A stretch of DNA of 64,000 bases from Eonycteris spelaea (lineage: Eukaryota > Chordata > Mammalia > Chiroptera > Pteropodidae): NCBI GenBank assembly GCA_003508835.1, contig PUFA01000003.1, positions 8,967,501 through 9,031,500 on the forward strand, read 5' to 3'. Below are positions 55,691-64,000 of the stretch, piece by piece. The stretch's first letter is position 1. Each line of letters opens with the position of its first letter. Below the pieces are notes generated by a model, which was not told the DNA's origin, ran no database searches, and worked only from the letters and a program-made list of their open reading frames with translations. A program made the translations under genes and the position numbers.

Positions 55691-57035
55691 TATTCTACAA
55701 AATGCATCTCAGTTTACTGCAGAGGCCATTAGACACAGCATGCATGGCTGCTAAGTTAGCTCATGGAATGACAAGCCGCCATTACAGAAGTACAAGGAAC
55801 GAGGAAGGCATGCATAGTAAAGGCTTAGCTGGTGAGGAGACTATCCCAGGTCCTCATAAATTAAACAATGAAATGTGTCAACGTCTTTCAAAACAGAGAG
55901 GTCCATATTGGTTGCTTGCCATTCAAAATACATAGTTTATTAAAACTCAGATTACCAAGTAAACCAGGCTAAATCTGGACACATTCTTGAGGTTGAGTCA
56001 TCATCCTCCTGCAACTCCATTCTCTCCTGTTCCCACTTACTGCACCTGAGCCTCTTTATTTTGTCCTTCTATCTGCTGGGGTTTTTTTGACTACTCATCT
56101 AATCATTCATTCATTCATTCATTCATTCATGATGGTGACTGCTATCCTGCTCTGACGAACCCCTTCTCTCCACTATCAGGAGTCTACTGTGTCTGTAAGA
56201 GGAGAGCATTTGACAGTAAATAATGCAGCTGATCTAATAGTAATTCCCCTTCCAATACCCCTTATGTCTAGAGTTTGGGCCAGAGTTAACAGTCCTGGAA
56301 GAGCTCTGGTTCTGAGAGCCCAAGTCACAAGTAGCACATTAATGGAGGATTAATACTGCAAAAGGCTGTGCTAGAGAAAGTTTCCCAGATTAATGTTACA
56401 AATTACTCTTGACAAGTTTTACAGAAAAAAGCTAGGTAATTAGCTTGAACTTTTTAAACTAAAAAACACCTGATTTTGATTCTGCATAATTAGGATATAA
56501 GCAGGCTCTCTATTAAAAATAAATACATTTGTCGTATGTGACATTTTAAAACTAAAAATGACCATGACTTTTTTTCTTTTTGTTTGGAGGTGAGAAGCCC
56601 AGTTCTCTTTCTGTTTCTCACTATCACAAATAATCTCCCCCCTACACCTTCATAAAATAATGATGGAATCCTAAAGTTTGGCTGAACAAAGGCACACCAA
56701 ACTTTTAAAAACGCTCTCATTTCAAGGTCTCATTAGCTTGGCTACTTTGCAGACAATTAATGGACCTTGGAGAACAATAACTCAACTTTAAAGCATTTCC
56801 AGGCTGACGGTGCCACAGGGCAGTGACTTGCTTGCCTGAAAGGTCTTCTGTGGACCCTTGTGGTTGTGACCATAGTTTGTGAACTCCAAGGTTCTCATTC
56901 TTCATTCCTCCTCCTATCCATATCACCCTGTGTTTATTTCTTGAAAGGAGATCTCTAGAGAGTCTTACACTCTCAAAGAAATACATCTGTAAATCAAAAC
57001 AGACAAAAAGTGGCATGGACTTGAAAAGGCAATAT
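55691..57035. other. Unannotated non-coding stretch
   Basis: No gene. 55585-55935 has a 116-codon + frame that begins in the antisense L2 and continues into unassigned sequence without a known domain. The 99-codon minus frame at 56717-57016 is also unrecognised. Confidence 0.42.
56102..56130. repeat. (ATTC)n simple repeat
   Basis: About seven ATTC units. Confidence 0.88.
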
Positions 57036-57039
57036 GATA

Positions 57040-57200
57040 GTTGAAAAGCATCTCTAGCTAGTGTTCAGGAAATTTACATTCTAATCTTGGCTTTGCTACT
57101 TCACTATGCAGCTTTGGGCCTCTTGTTCGACTTATGAGCTTCATTGTTCTCACAAAGTGAGAACACTCATAAAGTTGGGGAACTCCAATACAGACATATA
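57040..57200 (+). repeat. MIR SINE fragment with internal hairpin
   Basis: ATTCTAATCTTGGCTTTGCT, ACTTCACTATGCAGCTTTGG and GCCTCTTGTTCGACTTATGA give the sense MIR core. At 57145-57165 lies a perfect hairpin, TGTTCTCAC, AAA, GTGAGAACA, with outer arms CTTATGAG and CTCATAAAG nearly pairing. Confidence 0.7.
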
Positions 57201-57499
57201 TTACAAATAAAACAGTAACGATGAGAAACTTTGTGGTCTGTCTCCTTTACGCACCATTTTTGTTTGCTCCTGAAATGTTGTGCAGGCTCTGGCTTTTATT
57301 TGAAGTAACCTGGCTTTATGTAACAGGACTGACTCCTATTTCAAGCCTGATAATGTAATAGCTCACAGCTTGAAGAGACTAATGGCTTTCTATACTGTAT
57401 GAGCTCAAAGGATACTGTTGGTCACATATAGTAAACTTCCTAAGTCCCAGAATCCCTTTCAACAGCCTTGTGGAGCTTTTAAAAAACAGTTTTTTCGTA

Positions 57500-57680
57500 G
57501 TTATTTCTATCAGTGCCTAATCATTTTCAGGGAGTCGTTTAGGCTCGTTTAGTCTCTGAAGTCACTAAGGGGCATCGATGCTCTGGTGCATTGAAAGAGA
57601 ATGAAATGACGGGTGCCAGTCTGTGTGCCCAGCATCATCAGGAAATGGCTTGAGTACCCCTCAGAAAAAAAGCCTTTGTT
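57500..57680. promoter_or_regulatory. Candidate conserved regulatory block
   Basis: Repeat-free, with more CpG than its surroundings (GAGTCGTTTAGGCTCGTTTA, GGCATCGATGCTCTGG, GAAATGACGGGTGCC) and a palindromic GCATCGATGC at 57572-57581. It looks selected rather than neutral; this is an impression only. Confidence 0.22.
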
Positions 57681-58028
57681 GAAAGAGAACTGATTGTTCT
57701 GTCTGGGACACTGAAACTGCTGCTATTACTCTTTGCTATGTTCTCATGAGGTCTTTGGACAGTCGTTTCCATAAATGCAGATACTGAAGCATGAATCTGG
57801 AACACTGGCGTTCAGTGTTCACAGATTCAAAGAGTGAACACATATGAACGCATCACAAGAGTGATTTTTACAATCTCAAAAGTATGTACACAGTGGTGTT
57901 AATGCTATTTGGCTAAAAATGTTTTGTTCAGATGCTACAGTTCTTATTTTGCATCACTGTGACTGTTTCTAGTAGTATGTACGTGAAAGAGGATAGTTTG
58001 AAGTATGGGCATGTGTCAGAAAAGCACT

Positions 58029-58055
58029 TTGTGTGTGTGTATGTGTGTGTGTGTT
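58029..58055. repeat. (TG)n microsatellite
   Basis: About thirteen TG units with one AT interruption. Confidence 0.88.
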
Positions 58056-58794
58056 ATTTGTCTCATTTACAAACACTAACTTGAAGGAATTATAATTCAA
58101 AAATTAGCTTGGTTTTCTGGGCAGGTCTGTTTTCTACACAATTGTATTGTATATCACTTTGTCTTTAATATTATCATAAGAATAACATAACCTAATAAAA
58201 GTATGTGATCCTTTAATCTGGTTAATGTAATTCATTGTGGTACTGGCTTTTGGGATCATAAATTTCCCAGTAGTAGGCACCTCATTTCCATACCCGTTGG
58301 TTAGCTAGCTACTCTTATGTTTCAGAATATTCTATCTATTATAAGCAGGTGTTCTCCCATCCAGATGATTTTTGATATGTGGTAGACTAGAGTTCCAATG
58401 ATTTTCTCTATTGTGGTAGTTAGATGTGTTAGCTCATATTTTAATAATCTGAACATATTCTTTACTATATTTACCTCTATTAAGTTTGACCTTACTAATT
58501 AAGCAATGAAAACTAATTAAATGTATTGATAGAGATGGGATCAGTGCAAGCCTGGTTAATTTTAACCAGGAAGCCCCAATTGAAAGGGTTTGTGTCAATG
58601 GTAACTTTTTGTACAAGGATTCCAACACTAAACCTCTGGAGTAGAATAATTCTAGAGTGTGGTTCATATCATGACTCCCGTATGAGCTGTCCAGGTGTGT
58701 TCAAGAATTACTGAGAGAGAAAGTACTTGAATTTGAGTATGTTTTATGATAGCATTTAGCAGTTTCATAAATGCTGGTCAAACATATATGGCAG

Positions 58795-58995
58795 TAAGAT
58801 GAAGAGGCTAAAAGCTTGGAGTGAAAGTCTGTCAGACGAACCTAGGTTTAAATTTCATCTCTTTAAAATCTCTAAGTCTTACTTTACTCATCTGTAAAGT
58901 GGGGATCCTAACACCACTAGATCTGAGGATTCAATAAAATCCCAAAAATTAGTAATTAACATAGTAGGTCTGAATAAATGAATAAATTTACTTAG
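58795..58995 (+). repeat. MIR SINE, near full length
   Basis: AAAAGCTTGGAGTGAAAGTC, GACGAACCTAGGTTTAAATT, CTAAGTCTTACTTTACTCAT, CTGTAAAGTGGGGATCCTAA, then GATTCAATAAAATCCC and TAGTAGGTCTGAATAAATGA in sense order. Confidence 0.88.
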
Positions 58996-59029
58996 GAACT
59001 AATAGAGTCTCAGGAGGAATAGGTTGGTA

Positions 59030-59745
59030 GTGCAACATGAGAGCTAAGTATATAGCCTCCGAGAGACTTCGGAAGTGCAAATCCTGGTTTCGTGGCTACT
59101 AGAAATGTGATCTCATGAAAACTTCTTAAACTTTCTCAGCTATACTAGTTTCCTGTTGCTGCAATAACAAATTATCACAAATTCAGTGGCTTAAAAACAA
59201 TGCAAACATATTGTCTTCAGTTGTGAAGGTCCAGATGTCCAAAATGGTTCTGGGGGCTATGCTAGAATCAAGATGTTGGCAGCGTTGCTTTGCTTCCAGA
59301 AATTCTAGAGAAGAATCCATTTCCTTGCCTTTTTCAGCTTCTAGAGGCCACCTACATGCCTCAATTTGTGGGCCTTCCTTCCATCTTCAAAGTCTCATTC
59401 TTTCCCTTATAAGGACTATTATAATTAAATTATACCCAGTTAATTCAAGATAATCTCCTCATCTCGAGATTCTTGATTTAATCACATCAACAAATTCCCT
59501 TTTGCCATGTAAGGTACCATATTCATAAAATCTGGGCATTAGGATATGGGCATCCTTGGGGGTGGGGTCATTATTCTTTTTACCTCATTAGCCTTGTTTT
59601 TTTTCATCTATAAAACAGGATAGTATTATATGACCTACCTCAGAGTTAAGACAGAAATAAATGAGATATTTTATGCAAAATGCTTAGTTCTGAGCCTACT
59701 CACACATGGTAAGCACTTAATTAATGTTCTTGTTATTATTGCCAG
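59030..59745 (+). repeat. MIR SINE split by a later LTR insertion
   Basis: Left piece 59030-59140: GAAGTGCAAATCCTGGTTTC and AACTTCTTAAACTTTCTCAG. Right piece 59588-59745: TTTTTTTCATCTATAAAACA, CAGAAATAAATGAGATATTT and TGAGCCTACTCACACATGGT. The halves continue one another across the LTR at 59141-59587. Confidence 0.85.
59141..59587 (+). mobile_element. MaLR-type solo LTR (MLT1-like) nested in a MIR
   Basis: 447 bp. Starts TATACTAGTTTCCTGTTGCT and has GCAATAACAAATTATCACAA, ATTCAGTGGCTTAAAAACAA, CAAGATGTTGGCAGCGTTGC, CCATTTCCTTGCCTTTTTCA, GCTTCTAGAGGCCACCTACA, AGATAATCTCCTCATCTCGA, CCCTTTTGCCATGTAAGGTA and a terminal ATTATTCTTTTTACCTCA. The flanks TCAGC (59136-59140) and TTAGC (59588-59592) are a 5-bp target duplication with one change. 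Confidence 0.85.
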
Positions 59746-60999
59746 TGAATGAATCTCACTGTCCCTTCCTGCTACATTACCCAGGCATTCATGCCCCTGC
59801 CTCAACAGGATGATTCAGAAGGCCTGAGTTATTCAGGACTGAAAAAGAAGGCGCATTCCCACCAGCTATTCTTCCCCACTCAAATTCTTGGCAGCAACCA
59901 ACTTAGAGCCATGGCTCTCTCAAGAAACAGAGATTTCTTCCAGTGGTTCCTTAATTTCAGACAAAATCCTCTTCGATGGAAGCAACATAACTAAGAGCCT
60001 TATAATTCATAGAAGCAGATCCGGAAGCAAGAATAAGGACTGCTTCTGTTTCTTCTCTTTCCATTCTGTCCCCCTGTCATGCCAGTCAACACGTCTCAGA
60101 GAAAGGACCATGGTGTGCAAATGCCATTGTTTATTGCTGGGGACCTTGCAGCCATAAGTTTTGGCTGCTCATACACTCTGCCTGTTTCTTTTCCATGTGG
60201 CCTACTTAATTTTGGCATGTGCATCCATTAACCCCATACACTTGGCTATGCCTTTATTGGATAGTAGTCATCAGAGTTCCTGCAATATCCTTGCAATTTT
60301 CTAAGTTGTTTTTATATTTTATCAGCCTGAGATATTCTTCATAGATAGAATGTGAGCAGGGAAAGGGAAAAAAAATCATGATATTAATTCATATTTAACT
60401 ATGGGTTGGTCTTTATTCCACTTTTTACCGAGACATACAACTAGATTGAAAAGTGGTTAAATGTAGGTTCCCTCAAGTCCTCATTTTAAATGAGAACAAA
60501 ATAACTCCTTCGGCAATCTAGAATTTTTTAGATGTACCCTTTAAAAATATTTGTTCTGGCACGAATGAATTTTCAGAGAATATAGAAGAATTAGTGGGAA
60601 AGGAAGGAATTTTTTGAATTCAGGAAATATACCTTGTGATCTTTTTATACCCTTCATGGATTGCATTTACACCTATTTTCTTATACTTTGTTTTTGGTCC
60701 TGAATCCATAAATACATAGTCATGGTCATATTGACATCTTCCGACCTACCTACCATAGCCTCCTTCCACCATTTACCCTCCCATCTCCCTTATCTCAAAA
60801 GACAGTTTGCTCATGTGGCCTCTGGTGTATGTCATACAAATCTGACCTCCCTAGGAAGCACGTGAGAGCCATGATTCTTTCCTTGTCTCAGTCAAGCAAA
60901 ATTGCCATGTCCTCAGCCAGGTATTAAAAAGAAAGCAACTATATTAATTATGCCAAGGTGAAGTCTCAGATTCTCTGAAGGAAATTTGTACATTTACAG
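59746..60999. other. Unannotated non-coding stretch
   Basis: No gene recognised. Open frames at 59749-60157 (81 and 89 codons) overlap in different frames and have no known domain. Confidence 0.45.
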
Positions 61000-61290
61000 G
61001 AATAAAATTAATTTTTTCTAGCTTTATTTGGGTATAATTACAAAAAAATTGTAATATATTTAAAGTGTACAACATAAGGGCTTCATATACCTATACACTG
61101 TGAAATGATTTCCACATTCAAGTTAGTTAACACAACCATCACCTCACAATTACCTTTTCTAAATTTTTAATTTTCGATGAGGACGCTTAAGATAGCTATT
61201 AGCAAATTTCAAGTTTAAAATACAGTATTATTAACTACAGTCACCATTAATTAGAGCCTCAGAACTTATTCATTTCATTGTACAACACTT
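61000..61290 (-). mobile_element. L1 3' UTR fragment, antisense
   Basis: TAGCTTTATTTGGGTATAAT, TTAAAGTGTACAACATAAGG, CTGTGAAATGATTTCCACAT, CAACCATCACCTCACAATTA and TATTATTAACTACAGTCACC form the complement of the L1MA/MB-type 3' UTR. Truncated before any ORF2 sequence. A T run follows near 61289-61303. Confidence 0.85.
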
Positions 61291-61303
61291 TTTTTTTTTT
61301 TTT

Positions 61304-61745
61304 ACTACACTTGCCTGGTCTTTCCTTCTCAAGCTAAGAACTGTTTCGTTGGTTTGAATGATATTCCCAAATACATAGAAATGAGGATATCGAATAAAGC
61401 AGCTAAGTTAAGGAAATAAAACAAAGGGCAAAAAGGAAAGGCTAAATTAGAGAAAAAATAAGATGTGAAGAGGAAAGGTGGAAGAAAATGAAGGGAGGGG
61501 AATGCAGAGGATTAGACACCTTAGGACATGCAGGTCTCTTCCCTTAGTGTCATTGTGGCATTGCCTAGCTCATTAACTCCGTCCTGCCCAGCTCCCCTTG
61601 ACATCCACTAATGCATATCTTAAATTATGCTTCAGCCCATTTCGGTGTGTGTATATGTGGGCAATGACCCACCACCACTACCCTTAGGACAAAAAGAGCA
61701 GTTCCCTTGAGTTCTATTTCATACGATGCCACTTTGGTCTTTCTT
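61304..61745. other. Unannotated non-coding stretch
   Basis: Purine-rich at 61390-61510; nothing else recognised. Confidence 0.45.
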
Positions 61746-61749
61746 AAGA

Positions 61750-61985
61750 GGCCTAGTGGGCACTGTATTCAGACATGCCTGGATTTAAACCCTAAATTGG
61801 TCATCTGGGCAATTACTTAATCTTTCCAAAGCTCGGTTTTCACATTGGTAAAATGGGACTGATAATACCCACGTTATGGTGTTCTTATAAAAACAAATGA
61901 GAAAACTTCTGCATAGTACTTGGAACATAATAAACTTTTCTTATAAAATAGTAATTGTAGTGTCATGACCATTATTCTTAATTTT
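61750..61985 (+). repeat. MIR SINE, near full length
   Basis: ACATGCCTGGATTTAAACCC, GGGCAATTACTTAATCTTTC, CACATTGGTAAAATGGGACT, GATAATACCCACGTTATGGT and TAGTACTTGGAACATAATAA in sense order. One of the best-preserved MIR copies in the window. Confidence 0.9.
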
Positions 61986-62969
61986 ATTCTCATCATTTCT
62001 ATTTCTTCTCCCAGAAAAAGTCAGGTTTTCTTGTACTATTGCAGAAAACTTGTCCTGTTGTAGAAAACAACATACTTAACTGCCTCACCTTTTCCACCCT
62101 CCGAACTCAACACTCTCCGAACCTAAAAAAATGTTTTCAAAGGAAATTTTAAAGCACATAGGCCTCTCTGGCCAACATCTTGATGCTCGGTGTTCTATAG
62201 TGCACTTTTCTTCTCACTCTTTTTTCCCAATTCTCATGGAAATCACACTCCTGGAAGTTGAGATAACAGGTACTCCAGGTAGGTAGCAACCCCCGTTGTT
62301 TTTCTCAGCACATGAGAGTTTGACCAGGGAGGTCCTATTTCTATTTACTACTCTTTTTAAGATCAACCAAAGCAAGAGATGAATTAGAATCCTTTCAAGC
62401 ACTAGAAGTCTTGCTGATAGTGTCCTATGCACTTCGAATTTCCCAGATGGGAGTCATTGCCTAAATCCTGAACATCAAGTTTGTATACCCAGCCACTCTG
62501 GTTTCTGCCACGTGAGGAGCCTATCACTGCCTTCTCCCATCATCTCCGCTCCACTTTGACATCTCCCATCTTTTCCTGGCCTTATTTGCCCTCTCCCTTG
62601 GATAGTTGCTCTGTAAATGCTTCCACTGAGACTGGCTGCTCCCTTTCACTTGGTTCTGCCTGTAAAATAAGTCTATCTTTGTTTTCTTATCAAATCCTGG
62701 CCTTCTTCCCTTAAACCAGCCCATGCAAGGAACTATAATTCTTTATTTGTGTACCCACAGACGTGAACATTTTGGTGGGGTGAAAGCCTATATCTTTTAT
62801 CAAATCATTAAAAGGGTCTAAACTTTAAAAGAAATTACAGACTAGACAGCTTTACACTGCTTAGTTAGCTAATACATTCTGTCTTGTCATGGCCTTTTAC
62901 TGAGAAGCTAAATTTAACTCAGTCACTTAAAGAATTAAGATCTTTAGTTTTCCAAAATCTTTCATAAAT
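61986..62969. other. Unannotated non-coding stretch
   Basis: No gene. 62480-62720 is C/T-rich with open frames on both strands and no known domain. Confidence 0.45.
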
Positions 62970-63002
62970 GTACGTGTGTATATATATGTATGTGTGTATA
63001 TA

Positions 63003-63037
<35 letters not shown>
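62970..63037. repeat. (TG)n/(TA)n microsatellite
   Basis: TGTG and TATA units grade into a pure TA run of about fourteen units (63008-63036). Confidence 0.92.
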
Positions 63038-63039
<2 letters not shown>

Positions 63040-63180
63040 TAATCCCACTATAATGAGATAAGTGGGGCTCAAAAATTCACTACAAAATTCGCGGTTGTCT
63101 TATTTGCAAGATTAATTTAAAAATAATTAGTCTAATTATAGAGGGAAGAGAATTTTCACTAATTTGTTTTCATATATTAG
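63038..63180. other. Possible DNA-transposon end (Tigger-like)
   Basis: TATAATGAGATAAGTGGGGC, TCAAAAATTCACTACAAAAT and TCGCGGTTGTCTTATTTGCA have the style of a mariner/Tigger terminal region. I cannot name a family and see no partner end. Confidence 0.2.
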
Positions 63181-64000
63181 ATATTTAGGAAAAAGAAATA
63201 GACATATGTGTGTAAAGAGTGCCATCTTGGACTGAACTGAGAATGTTCCAGATGATGAGAAGGTAGTCATTTCCTCACATCCACCCCACAGAAGTTAAGC
63301 CCTCAGCAACCCAGCAAGAAAGCAGAGAAGACTCTCACACAGTATCAGAGTCAGCCATCATTTTACCATGACCCAGTAGGCCTATACATATAGCATTACT
63401 ACTCTTAAGAAATATAAATGGGCATACACAAACAGAGAGAGGGAGAGAGGGATACAGCCATTGTCCCAAAGGCACATCATACTGGATAAAACGTCATTCT
63501 CTAAAAAAATCTTAGGTCCCAGTACAGTGCAGCAAACAGACGACACCCTCCTTATGGTCGTCTCCCCTAGGGACCCTTGAGCAACTTAATCAAAAGTGCT
63601 TAGGCAGGGCTCCCAAGTACTTTAACAAACATTCTTATAACTTTGAACCTCACATGACAGAGCCCAAATTTTGATCATTTTCCTTCCAAAACGTTCCTTT
63701 TTACCCGTGCCAAGTTGCTCCCAGCCTCACTCTGCAAGCTTAAGCCCTAACTAATAATAAGAAGGAGGTTACAGTGATACCAGCTGCTATCGAGCAAGAG
63801 CCCTAGCTTCATACCAAGTCAAATGAAATAAAATGAAACCAAATAAAACCAAATGTCCTTGAACGTCATATACACTCTTACCCCAGAACAGCAGGTTCCT
63901 GCCTGACGTAAAAGAACGACTGACAGTAGTTTTGTTTTCCCAGAAAAAAAAAGAAAAAAAAAAAGAAAGGTTTTCTCATTTTTAATCACATTTTCTATTT
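63181..64000. other. Unannotated non-coding stretch to window end
   Basis: No gene seen. 63820-63855 is built of AAATAAAA and AAACCAAAT units, and 63942-63966 is an A-rich run with G interruptions. Confidence 0.45.

Larger units (their letters stand above)
57201..58794. other. Unannotated non-coding stretch
   Basis: No gene recognised. Contains a TG repeat at 58029-58055 and a regulatory candidate at 57500-57680. Confidence 0.45.

Noticed and set aside
1..64000. A bacterial-type defence, toxin-antitoxin or biosynthetic system
   Set aside because: The sequence is vertebrate non-coding DNA with mammalian transposons and no operon structure; nothing supports such a system.

Overview
The window looks like non-coding DNA from a placental mammal, most likely an intron or gene desert. 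It is AT-rich and CpG-poor, with abundant simple repeats. It carries a thick layer of very old interspersed repeats shared by all placental mammals: MIR, L2, HAL1/L1M pieces, MaLR and ERVL LTRs, and hAT-Charlie DNA transposons. I find no convincing protein-coding gene, rRNA or tRNA gene, CRISPR array or bacterial-type operon. The longest open frames (up to about 160 codons) fall in transposon remnants or microsatellites, or have no recognisable protein.

The most lineage-informative feature is a 5'-truncated SINE derived from 5S rRNA at 36618-36809. It has a (GATA)n tail and an imperfect 15-bp target-site duplication. Among mammals, 5S-derived SINEs are described from fruit bats (Pteropodidae, MEG-R families) and springhare. 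The window shows no Alu, B1/B2, ID, Can-SINE, Bov-tA or PRE-1 copies, so I favour a SINE-poor fruit bat genome. This is an inference from one element.

Layout. 1-9 kb: sparse sequence with a MER1-group hAT (1684-1983), a MIR and an internally deleted Charlie transposon with transposase remnants (4945-6025). 9-20 kb: L2 and MIR pieces, a MER20, a candidate spliced exon (11930-12056), a near-identical 96-bp tandem duplication (14997-15185), a MaLR LTR with its duplication (17857-18184), a large compound microsatellite and a hAT copy. 20-25 kb: MaLR and ERVL-like LTRs back to back, then about 2 kb of L2. 25-35 kb: mostly unannotated sequence with stretches that look like conserved regulatory DNA, a G-quadruplex-type tract and a possible 3'-terminal exon at 33841. 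35-42 kb: antisense L1 3' ends, the 5S SINE, a hAT copy, an ERVL-like LTR, and a TSD-flanked 945-bp insert resembling an L1 5' end without the rest of L1 (40703-41647). 42-64 kb: many MIRs, two HAL1-like pieces in tandem, a palindromic MER53-like element, L2 pieces, microsatellites and a MIR split cleanly by a MaLR LTR (59141-59587).

No genes here act together in a pathway. The interest lies in the transposon archaeology and in a few candidate exons and regulatory sites. All family names come from recognition of consensus features by eye, not from a database search.
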